A stretch of 64,000 nucleotides of DNA, taken from assembly GCF_905171765.1 (NCBI RefSeq), contig NC_053390.1, forward strand, positions 591,691,793 to 591,755,792. Direction: 5' to 3'. This stretch comes from Bufo bufo (lineage: Eukaryota > Chordata > Amphibia > Anura > Bufonidae). Below are positions 43,658-54,780 of this stretch, in pieces. The position numbers were made by a program, and so were the translations under genes. Below the pieces are notes generated by a model that did no database searches, was not told the origin of the DNA, and saw only the letters and a program-made list of their open reading frames with translations. Numbering within the stretch: position 1 is the stretch's first letter; each line of letters opens with the position of its first letter.

Positions 43658-44040
43658 ATTTTATTAGTTAATAGTTATCTCATCAGTTTTTTTAATATTC
43701 TGTATAAAATTAATCAATGCCAGTCTAGCTATGTTATGAAAATAAGTAATGTAAATTGACATTGATATTTATGCAGTGAAGCATGAAAGATGTCTAATTA
43801 TCATAATTCTTTTTTTATTCCTTTATTATTTATTTATTTTCCTTTTTTCCCCACACTTACGACATAGGACAAAAAAAATCAAACAATTAAACACATACAA
43901 AAAAATAAGAAAAAAATATATAACTATATAAATAAAAAATTGTTACCTCTCTCTCCACCCCTAGATCTCATGTCACACCGCCCTATCTCAGTACAGTTCA
44001 TATCCTCAAATCCTCTTAATAATTATCATTATTAGTAAAA
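43658..44040. other. AT-rich, nothing recognised
   Basis: Poly(T)- and poly(A)-rich sequence without element ends or coding frames. Confidence 0.5.
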
Positions 44041-44165
44041 AGTCAGAGCAACTGGACTTATAATTTCTCTTGAAGACGTTTCTCTAGTCATCTGACTGGT
44101 TTTCTGTCATTGAGAAAGCCAGTTAAATGACTACTGAAATGTCTTCAATAGAAAATACAAGTCTA
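44040..44165. repeat. 125-bp imperfect palindrome
   Basis: GGACTTATAATTTCTCTTGAAGACG at the left mirrors CTTCAATAGAAAATACAAGTC at the right, with ATGACTA on both inner flanks. The arms resemble the 3' ends of Penelope-type repeats (AGAAACGTCTTCAAGAG on minus). Confidence 0.55.
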
Positions 44166-44477
44166 CTTTCTCATGCTTATTACTATTGATATTCCATGAC
44201 CTGGAAGACTGGGAACCTTCACAGATATCTCAAAATAATAAATTAAATAAACACAGAGTGCTAGAGTGACATGACCCTTAGATTCTAGTCTATAGTGGAA
44301 AAAAAGAAAAGCAATGCAGCGAACACAATAATATACAATAAATATAGTCATTTTATTGTCGCTCAATAGTAATTAAAATAGTCAGCAGCTCCAGTTCTTT
44401 AAACTGCAGCAGTATCAATGGAAAATAAAATCTATATGTTTCTTCACAGTGCAAACTGTGTCCCAATTACAGTAGTT

Positions 44478-44760
44478 AAAGAGAACCTGACACCACAAAA
44501 TGTAGTGCAATCTGCAGGCAGTATAAAGCAGGTGAAGCTCAGTAGATTGGCATATTGGGGGAAAAGTTTCTTGCCATTTATTTATTCATTTATATCTAAT
44601 TTATTTTTTTACTTCATTGTACACGGGGACCCTCTTATCAGTGATTATACATTCCCTGTGTAAGTGTGTAAAGAGAGATAGCTGTCAGTCACTGATAATT
44701 GCACATGATGAGGTGGTCTTTAGTTCAGAAAAAGCAAAGGTTTAAATGTACAAATTACGT
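44478..44760. mobile_element. T2-like MITE left part
   Basis: Begins GTTAAAGAGAACCTGACACC, close to the TTAAAGGRR-type terminus. No matching right end was found before the Tc1 element starts at 44794. Confidence 0.35.
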
Positions 44761-45359
44761 GTTTTGTTGGATCTTTTCACACAAAACTCTATACAGTACA
44801 GTGCAAAAGTTGTAGGCAGGTTTGGAAAGAACACTGAGAAGAAAGAATGCTTTAAAAAATAGAAGCATTCATATTTTATTAGCATTTAAAAAACTGCAAG
44901 TTGAATAAACAAATCAGAAATCTAAATCAAATACATTTTTTTGTGTTACCACCTTTGCCTTCAAAACAGCATCAATTATTCTAGGTACACTTACAAAAAG
45001 TCTGGGATTTTGTAGGATTATAGTCAGGTGTATGATTAAGCAACTATACCAAACAAGTGATAATTATTTTTATTTTCATATGTAGGTTGAAACACAGTCA
45101 TTAACTGAAATGGAAACAGCAGGCTTAAAACTGGGTGAGGAACAGCCAAACTCTGCTACAAAGGTGAGGTTGTGGAAGGCAATTTCATGTCACAAGTCAA
45201 ACGCCACGGCAAGGCTGAGCACAGAAACAAGACTGAGCATCAGCAAGGTCTATTCTGCGCAAAGATTTCATAAGCAGACTGAGGTATCAAGATGGACTTT
45301 TCAAGCTCTTTTGAAGAGGCACAAAGAAATGGGCAACATTAACCACCTCCGGACCGCTG

Positions 45360-45660
45360 TACGCACAGACGCGTCCTGGAGGTGGTTGATTCATTCCTCC
45401 TGGACGCGCCGGCGCGTCATCTCGCGAGACGCGAGATTTCGGTCACAGCCGGCCCGCGCATGCGCATCGCGGGCCGGCAAAAGTTAGAGGAGTATTTCAT
45501 CAGCAACCTGCCAGCCAATGATCGTCGCTGGCAGGTTGCTGATTTTTAAAAAATCGAATCACAAGCCAGATAACAGATCATATTAGTAAATATGATCTGT
45601 TATATGGCTTCTCTGCTTCTCTGCTGGTCCTTTTCGTCGGTTGGATCCAGCAGAGAAGCA
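45360..45660 (+). repeat. Cluster of five hairpins in the piggyBac 5' region
   Basis: In order: CGCGTCCTGGAGG with CCTCCTGGACGCG (about 45369-45408); GCCGGCCCGCG with CGCGGGCCGGC (45448-45478); a perfect 17-bp stem ATCAGCAACCTGCCAGC (45500-45516 with 45528-45544); GCCAGATAACAGATCATATT with one mismatch (45565-45608); and CTTCTCTGCTGG with CCAGCAGAGAAG (45616-45658). Confidence 0.8.
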
Positions 45661-46292
45661 GACATCACTGTGAGTACACACCAAACACTGCCCTTAGCCC
45701 CTGATCACCATCCATCACCCCCATCATCCAAATTAACCCCTTGATCGCCCCCTGTCAATCACTTAGTGAAAGACAAAAAGTGATCAGTGTAAACTGACAC
45801 TTTTTTTTTTCACTAGTATTGGCTGTTAGGTTTTAGGGATAGTTTAGGCCCCTTGGTTAGGTAGTTAGCGTCAGTTAGCGCCCACCCCACCGCACCGCAG
45901 TCACTTTTATTCGCTGTTTAGCGTATCGCTAATCAGCATTTGTACTTTTATAGTATCTGTAAGTGATCAAAACTGATCACGGTCAGATCTATAATAGTAT
46001 TAGTGTCACTTTAGTTCGCCCTCCACCCAAAACGCAGTGTTTGCCCGATCAGGCCTGATCGGTCGCCCACACGTGCGTTCACCCACGCCCGCCCCACCGC
46101 AGTGACAAAAAAATTTTTTTTTTTGATCACTGCACATTCACTTTACACGCTCTGCGGCGATAAAAAAATCAGTTTTGATATTTTTTATCAACCGCAGCGG
46201 CCTCCGGTACTTCGCTAGCCTCCCCTTTGTAAGACAGGCTTGCTTTTTTTCTTGGGTAGTCTCAGGGAATACCCCTAAATTTAGTAGTCCAA

Positions 46293-48245
46293 ATGTCAAA
46301 CAGGGGGTATTCTTCTGAAGAGGCCTACAGGATTCTGACCCAGTCGGATGAGGAGTGGGAACCCTCATCTGATGAATCTAGCGGGTCAGAATATGAACCT
46401 GTAGAAAGCAGTGGCTCTCTGACCCAAAGTTCGGACGAGGAGGTTGAGGTCCCTGGCAGCACCAGGCGTACCCGGCCCCGTGTCGCTAGACCACAGGTTA
46501 TGCAGGATCCGCTTCAAGAGCAGCAGAGTGGGGCTGTCGCTGCCGGATCACGTGGTGAGGCATACACCAGCAGCGCAGCCCTTCCTGGACCTAGTACCAG
46601 CACTGCCGTACAACATGGTGAAGTAGCGAGCACCAGAAGGGCAGTTGAAGCTGGTACGGTGGCACGTGCACTAGTTACCCCGTCGCAGCCACCGCACAGA
46701 CAGGCCCGTAGAGCCCCTAGAATCCCTGAGGTGCTGGCAAACCCTGATTGGCAGTCACCAACTTCAGCCGCACCAGTAGTTCCCCCTTTCACCGCCCAGT
46801 CTGGAGTTCGGGTTGAGACGGCTCAGATCAGTACGGCCCTGGGATTTTTTGAGCTGTTCTTGACTGCGGAGCTCTTGGACTTAGTCGTGGCAGAGACCAA
46901 CCAATATGCCACACAATTTATAACCGCAAACCCGGGAAGCTTTTATGCCCAGCCTTTCCGGTGGAAACCAGTCCAAGTTTCCGAACTTAAAATTTTTCTG
47001 GGCCTTCTCCTCAACATGGGCCTGACAAAAAAGCATGAATTGCGGTCATATTGGTCAACGCACCCAATTCATCACATGCCCATGTTCTCTGCTGCTATGT
47101 CCAGGACACGATTTGAGGCCATCCTGCGTTTCCTGCACTTTAGCGACAACACCACCTCCCGTCCCAGAGGCCACCCAGCTTTTGACCGGCTCCACAAAAT
47201 TCGGCCCCTCATAGACCATTTCAACCAGAAATTTGCAGATTTGTATACCCCTGAGCAAAACATCTGCGTAGACGAGTCCCTAATACATTTTACCGGGCGC
47301 CTTGGCTTCAAACAGTACATCCCAAGCAAGCGTGCCCGGTATGGGGTCAAATTGTATAAGCTCTGTGAAAGGGCCACAGGCTATACCCACAAATTTCGGA
47401 TCTATGAGGGAAAAGATCAGACCCTGGAGCCGGTCGGTTGCCCTGACTACCTGGGGAGCAGTGGGAAGACAGTCTGGGACTTGGTGTCACCCTTATTCGG
47501 CAAGGGGTACCATCTTTATGTGGACAATTTTTACACAAGTGTGGCCCTCTTTAGGCATTTGTTTCTAGAACGGATTTGCGCCTGTGGCACCGCGCGAACT
47601 AGTCGCGTGGGCTTCCCCCAACGGCTTGTAACCACCCGTCTTGCAAGGGGGGAGAGGGCTGCCTTGTGTAACGAAGAACTGCTCGCGGTGAAATGGAGAG
47701 ACAAGCGTGACGTTTACATGCTCTCCTCCATTCACGCAGACACGACAATACAAATTCAAAGGGCAACCCGTGTCATTGAAAAGCCCCTCTCAGTCCACGA
47801 CTATAATGCGCTCATGGGAGGGGTGGACTTCAATGACCAGATGTTGGCTCCCTATTTAGTTTCCCGCAGAACCAGACGCTGGTATAAGAAGGTGTCTGTA
47901 TATTTAATTCAATTGGCGCTCTACAATAGTTTTGTTCTCTACAGTAAGGCTGGGAGAACACGATCCTTCCTCAAATTCCAGGAAGAGATCATCGAGAACC
48001 TCCTTTACCCAGGAGGTTCCGTGGCCCCATCCACCAGTGTAGTTAGCCGTCTACACGAGCGACATTTCCCCAGTGTCGTTGCTGGTACCTCAACCCAACC
48101 GCCACCCCGAAAAAAATGTTGTGTCTGTAGCAGGAGTGGAATAAGGCGTGACACCCGCTATTTCTGTCCTGACTGTCCGGACCACCCTGCCCTATGCTTA
48201 GGAGAGTGTTTCCGGAAGTACCACACACAGGTACACCTAGCATAG
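46293..48245 (+). CDS. piggyBac transposase, intact (650 aa)
   Basis: This enzyme would excise and integrate the element at TTAA by a DDD-type mechanism. The ORF is uninterrupted. The N-terminus (1-140) is acidic, then Arg/Ala-rich and disordered. The catalytic domain shows all expected residues: ICVDES (D327), YHLYVDNFYTS (D411) and MGGVDFNDQM (D512, D515). Spacing of 84 and 101 residues is close to the 78 and 101 of the insect enzyme. The C-terminus is a Cys/His-rich zinc-binding domain, with cysteines at 609, 610, 612, 625, 628, 635 and 639 and histidines at 631 and 644. The Met at 46293 gives MSNRGYSSEEAYRIL, a typical start. An AATAAA lies at 48502-48507, 257 bases after the stop. It is the only undamaged autonomous transposon gene in the window. 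Confidence 0.95.
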   Translation: MSNRGYSSEEAYRILTQSDEEWEPSSDESSGSEYEPVESSGSLTQSSDEEVEVPGSTRRTRPRVARPQVMQDPLQEQQSGAVAAGSRGEAYTSSAALPGPSTSTAVQHGEVASTRRAVEAGTVARALVTPSQPPHRQARRAPRIPEVLANPDWQSPTSAAPVVPPFTAQSGVRVETAQISTALGFFELFLTAELLDLVVAETNQYATQFITANPGSFYAQPFRWKPVQVSELKIFLGLLLNMGLTKKHELRSYWSTHPIHHMPMFSAAMSRTRFEAILRFLHFSDNTTSRPRGHPAFDRLHKIRPLIDHFNQKFADLYTPEQNICVDESLIHFTGRLGFKQYIPSKRARYGVKLYKLCERATGYTHKFRIYEGKDQTLEPVGCPDYLGSSGKTVWDLVSPLFGKGYHLYVDNFYTSVALFRHLFLERICACGTARTSRVGFPQRLVTTRLARGERAALCNEELLAVKWRDKRDVYMLSSIHADTTIQIQRATRVIEKPLSVHDYNALMGGVDFNDQMLAPYLVSRRTRRWYKKVSVYLIQLALYNSFVLYSKAGRTRSFLKFQEEIIENLLYPGGSVAPSTSVVSRLHERHFPSVVAGTSTQPPPRKKCCVCSRSGIRRDTRYFCPDCPDHPALCLGECFRKYHTQVHLA

Positions 48246-48501
48246 GGATCACATCTCACCAGGACAGGCACACAGGGCTATTAGGGCCCTTTCTCTCACA
48301 GCTGCTGCAAACCTCTCCTTTCACCTGGGATAAAGTGCATAACGTACTTCGCCACATCTTTGGGCGATTTGCGCTTTGCACATTGTCCCATGGGGAAGGA
48401 GAGGTTTGTTCTATAAAGGTAAAAAAAAAAAAAAAAAAAATTACCGGTAAGTAAAAAAGTTAAAAAAGTTTAAAAAAGTTAATATGTTCTGTTCTAAAGT
48501 T

Positions 48502-48507
48502 AATAAA
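48502..48507 (+). terminator. Polyadenylation signal AATAAA of the piggyBac gene
   Basis: A canonical AATAAA about 260 bases after the transposase stop, with T-rich sequence 30-50 bases downstream (48530-48555). Confidence 0.5.
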
Positions 48508-48589
48508 GTTATTGCTTTGCGGCCTGGTTTTTTCTTTTTTGTTTTGTTTTTTTTACCTTCCAGGTGGACCATCCGATCGACCAGCTGCA

Positions 48590-49050
48590 GCACTGATGTG
48601 CATTCGGACAGAAGCATTGCGCTGCTGTCAGATTACACGCAAGTCGGTGTATGCGGCGCTGCAAGACGAGATTTCTCCTCTGCAGTAAAAGATATGTTTG
48701 CCAAGGCATATGAGCTGAGGAGGTGGCGGTGTTCATATACTTTGGCAAACACTTTGTATATATAAAAAAAAAAATCCCGGCAATGATTTATTCATCCACA
48801 TCGATTGATGTGAATGGAGAAATCTGGTTTGCCAGGGCATACGAGCTGAAGTGGGTATGGATGTTGGGCGGAGCTCCTATGTCCTGGCAGACGCCTTTCC
48901 CCTCCTTTTTTCTTTTTTTGGCCGAGATTTTTTCATCCACATTGATCGATGCGAATGAAGAAATCTGTGCCGTTCATTTTTTTCTTTCAGCCCAGAGGCT
49001 GAACGGAAAAAAAAAATCTCATTACCCGTATGCTCAATATAAGGAGAATA
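48590..49050. repeat. Two to three imperfect repeats in piggyBac 3' region
   Basis: Motifs TTGCCAAGGCATATGAGCTG (48699) and TTGCCAGGGCATACGAGCTG (48829) recur about 130 bases apart. ATTGATGTGAATGGAGAAATC and ATCGATGCGAATGAAGAAATC also recur. Confidence 0.65.
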
Positions 49051-49096
49051 GCAGAAACTCCTAATGCTGGGCATACATGTAATGATTGCGGAGACC

Positions 49097-51690
49097 CTCA
49101 AATGCCAGGGCAGTACAAACACCCCACAAATAACACCATTTTGGAAAGAAGACACCCCAAGGTATTCGCTGAGGGGCATATTGAGTCCATGAAAGATTGA
49201 AATTTTTGTCCCAAGTTAGCAGAAAGGGAGACTTTGTGAGAACAAAATCAAAAAAATCAATTTCCGCTAACTTGTGCCAAAATTTTTTTTTTTCAATGAA
49301 CTCGCCATGCCCCTCATTGAATACCTTGGGGTGTCTTCTTTCCAAAATGGGGTCACATGTGGGGTATTTATACTGCCCTGGCATTTTAGGGGCCCCAAAG
49401 CGTGAGAAGAAGTCTGGTATCCAAATGTCTAAAAATGCCCTGCTAAAAGGAATTTGGGCCCCTTTGCCCACCTAGGCTGCAAAAAAGTGTCACACATCTG
49501 GTATCTCCGTACTCAGGAGAAGTTGAGGAATGTGTTTTGGGGTGTCTTTTTACATATACCCATGCTGGGTGAGATAAATATCTTGGTCAAATGCAAACTT
49601 TGTATAAAAAAAATGGGAAAAGTTGTCTTTGCCAAGATATTTCTCTCACCCAGCATGGGTATATGTAAAATGACACCCCAAAACACATTCCCCACCTTCT
49701 CCTGAGTACGGAGATACCAGATGTGTGACACTTTTTTGCAGCCTAGGTGGGCAAAGGGGCCCACATTCCAAAGAGCACCTTTCGGATTTCACAGGTCATT
49801 TACCTACTTACCACACATTAGGGCCCCTGTAAAATGCCAGGGCAGTATAACTACCCCACAAGTGACCCCATTTTGGAAAGAAGACACCCCAAGGTATTCC
49901 GTGAGGGGCATGGCAAGTTCCTAGAATTTTTAATTTTTAGTCACAAGTTAGTGGAAAATGATGATTTTTTTTTTTTTTTTTTTTTTTCATACAAAGTCTC
50001 ATATTCCACTAACTTGTGACAAAAAATAAAAACTTCCATGAACTCACTATGCCCATCAGCGAATACCTTGGGGTCTCTTCTTTCCAAAATGGGGTCACTT
50101 GTGGGGTAGTTATACTGCCCTGGCATTCTAGGGGCCCAAATGTGTGGTAAGGAGTTTGAAATCAAATTCAGTAAAAAATGACCTGTGAAATCCGAAAGGT
50201 GCTCTTTGGAATGTGGGCCCCTTTGCCCACCTAGGCTGCAAAAAAGTGTCACACATCTGGTATCTCCGTACTCAGGAGAAGTTGAGGAATGTGTTTTGGG
50301 GTGTCTTTTTACATATACCCATGCTGGGTGAGATAAATATCTTGGTCAAATGCCAACTTTGTATAAAAAAATGGGAAAAGTTGTCTTTTGCCAAGATATT
50401 TCTCTCACCCAGCATGGGTATATATAAAATGACACCCCAAAACACATTCCCCACCTTCTCCTGAGTACGGAGATACCAGATGTGTGACACTTTTTTGCAG
50501 CCTAGGTGGGCAAAGGGGCCCACATTCCAAAGAGCACCTTTCGGATTTCACAGGTCATTTTTTACTGAATTTGATTTCAAACTCCTTACCACACATTTGG
50601 GCCCCTAGAATGCCAGGGCAGTATAACTACCCCACAAGTGACCCCATTTTGGAAAGAAGACACCCCAAGGTATTCCGTGAGGGGCATGGTTAGTTCCTAG
50701 AATTTTTTATTTTTTGTCACAAGTTAGTGGAAAATGATGATTTTTTTTTTTTTTTTTTTTTTCATACAAAGTCTCATATTCCACTAACTTGTGACAAAAA
50801 ATAAAAACTTCCATGAACTCACTATGCCCATCAGCGAATACCTTGGGGTCTCTTCTTTCCAAAATGGGGTCACTTGTGGGGTAGTTATACTGCCCTGGCA
50901 TTCTAGGGGCCCAAATGTGTGGTAAGGAGTTTGAAATCAAATTCTGTAAAAATTGACCTGTGAAATCCGAAAGGTGCTCTTTGGAATATGGGCCCCTTTG
51001 CCCACCTAGGCTGCAAAAAAGTGTCACACATCTGGTATCTCCGTACTCAGGAGAAGTTGAGGAATGTGTTTTGGGGTGTCTTTTTACATATACCCATGCT
51101 GGGTGAGATAAATATCTTGGTCAAATGCCAACTTTGTATAAAAAAATGGGAAAAGTTGTCTTTTGCCAAGATATTTCTCTCACCCAGCATGGGTATATAT
51201 AAAATGACACCCCAAAACACATTCCCCACCTTCTCCTGAGTACGGAGATACCAGATGTGTGACACTTTTTTGCAGCCTAGGTGGGCAAAGGGGCCCATAT
51301 TCCAAAGAGCACCTTTCGGATTTCACAGGTCAATTTTTACAGAATTTGATTTCAAACTCCTTACCACACATTTGGGCCCCTAGAATGCCAGGGCAGTATA
51401 ACTACCCCACAAGTGACCCCATTTTGGAAAGAAGAGACCCCAAGGTATTCGCTGATGGGCATAGTGAGTTCATAGAACTTTTTATTTTTTGTCACAAGTT
51501 AGTGGAATATGAGACTTTGTAAGAAAAAAAAAAAAAAAAAAAAAAATCATCATTTTCCGCTAACTTGTGACAAAAAATAAAAAGTTCTATGAACTCACTA
51601 TGCCCATCAGTGAATACCTTAGGGTGTCTACTTTCAGAAATGGGGTCATTTGTGGGGTGTTTGTACTGTCTGGGCATTGTAGAACCTCAG
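49097..51690. repeat. Alternating inverted-repeat array (about 770-bp palindromic period)
   Basis: The same few hundred bases occur alternately forward and reversed. Centres of one type (A/T-rich, between AACTTTGTATA and GAAAAGTTGTC) lie near 49610, 50375 and 51148. Centres of the other type (poly(T) or poly(A), between AGTTAGTGGAAAATGATGA and TCATACAAAGTCTCATATTC) lie near 49250, 49975, 50750 and 51530. Arms share CAGATGTGTGACACTTTTTT, CATGCTGGGTGAGA, AATGCCAGGGCAGTATAACT and CCCCAAGGTATTC. Mirrored 83-aa frames are shadows of the repeat. The second and third units are almost identical; the first is more diverged. Confidence 0.9.
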
Positions 51691-52197
51691 GAAACATGAC
51701 AGGTGCTCAGAAAGTCAGAGCTGCTTCAAAAAGCGGAAATTCACATTTTTGTACCATAGTTTGTAAACGCTATAACTTTTACCCAAACCATTTTTTTTTT
51801 ACCCAAACATTTTTTTTTTATCAAAGACATGTAGAACTATAAATTTAGAGCAAAATTTCTATATGGATGTCGTTTTTTTTGCAAAATTTTACACCTGAAA
51901 GTGAAAAATGTCATTTTTTTGCAAAAAAATCGTTAAATTTCGATTAATAACAAAAAAAGTAAAAATGTCAGCAGCAAAGAAATACCACCAAATGAAAGCT
52001 CTATTAGTGAGAAGAAAAGGAGGTAAAATTCATTTGGGTGGTAAGTTGCATGACCGAGCAATAAACGGTGAAAGTAGTGTAGGTCAGAAGTGTAAAAAGT
52101 GGCCTGGTCTTTCAGGGTGTTTAAGCACTGGGGGCTGAGGTGGTTAAGAACCACAGACACAGTGGAAACAGTGCAGGAGGTGTAAGACACATCATGC

Positions 52198-52425
52198 ATT
52201 GCAGCGCTGGGATCCTAGGTTCGAATCCAGCCAAGGACAACATCTGCAGTTTTGAGTTTGTATGTTCTCCCTATGTATACGTGGGTTTCCTCCCTCACTT
52301 CAAAGACATACTGATAGGGAATTTAGATTGTGAGACCCATTGGGGACAGTTGGACAGTTGGTAATGTCTGTAAAGCACTGCGGAAAATAGTAGCGCTATA
52401 TAAGTGCATAAAATAAATAAATAAA
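52198..52425 (+). mobile_element. tRNA-derived SINE in Tc1 host
   Basis: Contains a perfect Pol III B box GGTTCGAATCC (52218-52228) with a tRNA-like head. The body is well known in amphibians (TTTGTATGTTCTCCC, GTGGGTTTCCTCC, AAAGACATACTGATAGGGAA, CTGTAAAGCACTGCGGAA, GCGCTATATAAG). The tail is (AATA)n. ATGC lies at both borders (52194-52197, 52426-52429). Excising it rejoins the Tc1 frame exactly (ACACATCATGC-TTACTTC). Confidence 0.85.
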
Positions 52426-52956
52426 ATGCTTACTTCTCTTTTAAAGCAGATGTCCAGCATTGCCATTAGCTCAGAACTGGCAGAAACCAGCGGGGCCCAG
52501 GTGCACTCATCTACTAGTTGGACAAATCTGACAAGAAGTTGTCTTCATGGAAGAATTAGAGACAAAGCAAAAAGCCAAGTGACTCAACTAGACATGAAAA
52601 CATAGGAACTGAAATGCAGAAAAATGGCATTCGGTGCTCTGGACTAATGAGTCAAAATTTTCAATACAGTTTTTGGCTGTGACACAAGGCAGTTTGTTCA
52701 TCATAGGGCTGGAGAGTGATACAATACAGAGTGTCTATAGGTATGGTGGGGGTTCCTTGAAAGAATGGGCTGAATTCCAGCAAATGAAGTTGGGGATTTG
52801 GTCAGGATTAATTGTGTCCTAAATGTTGAGAAATGCAAACAGATATTCATCATGCAATTTAATCAGGGAGGCTTCTGAATGGCAAATTTATTTTTCAGCA
52901 GGACAACGGCCCAAACATACAGTACAACCAATGTCATTAAATGGTTTCTGTCATCA

Positions 52957-53365
52957 GAAAAATCGTTATGTAGCTGGCTGACATTAGCGATGTGCTAATG
53001 TCAGCAGAACATAACTGTATGACTTATATCTCCCTGCCTGCCGCCGTTCGCTAAATAATTACTTTTATAATATGCAAATGAGCCTCTAGGTGCTAGTGGG
53101 GCGATGCTGCAGCATCTAGAGGCTCCGTTCTCTCACCATTTGGCATGACCTTGTAAAGGTGATTGACATACTCGGTCTCCTCCGTGCCCCGCAAATCCCA
53201 CGCCTGCGCCGTCCATTTTAGTATTAGGCGCAGTGAGTGAAGGACGCTCACCTGCTTATATAGTAAGGGGTAGGCAACTTTCCTATTGGTTGCTAGGGAT
53301 GTTGCTAAGCTGAGACAAAGACATTCCAGCCTTCTCATTGGCCCACAAACAAGAAGGGAGGTTAC
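52957..53365. mobile_element. MITE inserted at TTAA, right end unclear
   Basis: TTAAATGGTTTCTGTCATCA begins at the TTAA where Tc1 homology stops. An internal inverted repeat surrounds GAGCCTCTAGGTGC and GCATCTAGAGGCTC (53081-53127). GC-rich interior, no coding capacity. The matching end could not be located. Confidence 0.45.
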
Positions 53366-53483
53366 TGATGAAAGAAAATCTAGAATATTCGAGAATACGA
53401 ATATATAGCACTATATTATAAATATTAGCAAATTCTCGAAGTGGCGATAAAATTCTTGATTCAAATATTCATGCCCAACACTA
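53366..53483. mobile_element. hAT-like terminal fragment
   Basis: Ends GAATATTCATGCC and CCAACACTA at 53483, an outward hAT-type terminus (TAGTGTTGGGCATGAA on minus). No other end recognised. Confidence 0.4.
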
Positions 53484-53899
53484 ACGTGATTCGCTCTGAA
53501 GGTCACACAGTTAGGCAATATATATGATATGTTTAATAAACACCAAAAATATACAGGATAATATAAACAAAAATTTAAGTGAAAATAAAAATAAAAATGA
53601 GAAATTAGCGAATATCTCAAAAATTTGATTACATTTTTCAAAAATAATTGCGCTGAATCGCATTAAAATATACTATTTCCTGGCTGCAGAGAGCAATTAT
53701 AGTGGTGTAGAACACTGTGCTTTGCAGTAACACACATAGGGAGTCTGCTGTGGTAGTGAAACAATACTGTGAGTCAGTATGACATGCAGATGACAGGCGT
53801 CGCTCTAAGAATCACTGCACACTTCACTTATTTTGGCAGTTACGGGGCCAAAACTGACCAAATAACTCAGTCTTACAGGTCAATGTTAGCGTCAAGAAG

Positions 53900-54240
53900 A
53901 AGCGCACTCCTTTTACACCGTCGGCAGCTGAATCCACATAGATGTCTACAGAACCTGTTCTATTAAACGCTTATACAAGTAGAGCCCCCTGACAGAGTGG
54001 AGAGGGTGTTAGCAGTAAATTTGTGATGATGTCGCTAATTATTTTGCCGTTCCTCTAATCCATCAGAACAATAACCCACAGAAAACAGATCCTGTCTGTG
54101 GAACATCCGCCTTCGCTCGGTCAGCATTTGGTCATTATTCCATCAGTATTGCAGGAGTGGATCCAAAACAGAGATGACACGTGAATGGAATATTTGCATG
54201 TCTTCTGTGTTTTGTACCCACTCCTGCTTTTGGCTACCAA
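53900..54240. other. Unassigned sequence within hAT-B 3' region
   Basis: This stretch (for example CCATCAGAACAATAACCCAC) is absent from the other hAT-B copy at 16690, so it is probably a further small insertion. No ends or coding frame recognised. Confidence 0.3.
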
Positions 54241-54449
54241 ATCATAAGCCAATTCGGATGCAAAATAGGGACCACGTCATGTAAGCCTTACAGCTGTTAA
54301 ATAGACAGGATCCTTTGTGCGGCTCATTTCTCCTTCCTTCTGACAGATCAAAAAGAAGGGTCAAATAAATGAGGATGTCAGTCAGGCCGAAAGGCAAAAT
54401 AGTGGCACAGTCATGAAGTGGGTAGGATGAGAACAGCATGAGAAGTTCA

Positions 54450-54780
54450 CAGAGTGGCCCTATGATGTAGTGTGGAGTAGGCAGCAGCATTAGGAGGCCA
54501 TAGAGTGGCACAATGACCGAGTTTAGAGGTGGTGGCAGCATCAGCATCAGGAGGAAGCCACAGGGTGGCATAATGACAGTGTGGAGGTGGCAGCAACAGC
54601 ACCATCAGGAGGAAGCCACAGGGTGGCACAATGACAGAGTGTGGAGGTGGCAGCAGCATCATTAGTGGCAAGGTGACATAGTGTTGAGGTAGCAGCAGCA
54701 CCAGGAGACCATAGAGTGGCAAGGTGACATAGTGTGGAGGTTGGAGCAGCATCAAGAGACCACAGAGTGGGGAGGTAGGT
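54450..54780. repeat. Minisatellite of hAT-B (reverse of 16385-16665)
   Basis: Units of roughly 45-60 bp with GGAGGAAGCCACAGGGTGGC, ATGACAGAGTGTGGAGGTGG and CAGCAGCATCA. Confidence 0.8.

Larger units (their letters stand above)
45343..52143 (+). mobile_element. Full-length piggyBac element (6.8 kb) with intact transposase
   Basis: Flanked by TTAA on both sides (45339-45342, 52144-52147). The ends CCACCTC...GAGGTGG are inverted; the match is short (7 bp), as terminal repeats of this superfamily often are. It contains one intact gene (46293-48245), a hairpin-rich 5' leader and about 3.9 kb of 3' non-coding repeats. The insertion target is the Tc1 copy. Confidence 0.9.
44794..52956 (+). mobile_element. 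Tc1-like element, broken copy hosting piggyBac and a SINE
   Basis: The left terminus CAGTACAGTGCAAAAGT follows a TA. The sequence follows a standard vertebrate Tc1 as far as GAAGAGGCACAAAGAAATGG (45338), where piggyBac begins at TTAA. It resumes at 52148 with AGAACCACAGACACAG, is interrupted again by a SINE (52198-52425), and continues through degenerate transposase sequence (AGAACTGGCAGAAACCAG, TGGACTAATGAGTCAAAATTT, CAGCAGGACAACG) to about 52956. The right terminus is missing, cut at a TTAA where another MITE starts. No usable transposase frame remains. Confidence 0.8.

Noticed and set aside
49454..51298. Six 83-aa ORFs starting MGPFAHLGCKKVSHIWY on alternating strands
   Set aside because: Copies of one palindromic repeat; both strands give the same peptide, so there is no evidence of selection for coding.
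52218..52228. Functional tRNA gene
   Set aside because: The B box is present but no full cloverleaf or anticodon arm is seen; the body and (AATA)n tail are those of a SINE.
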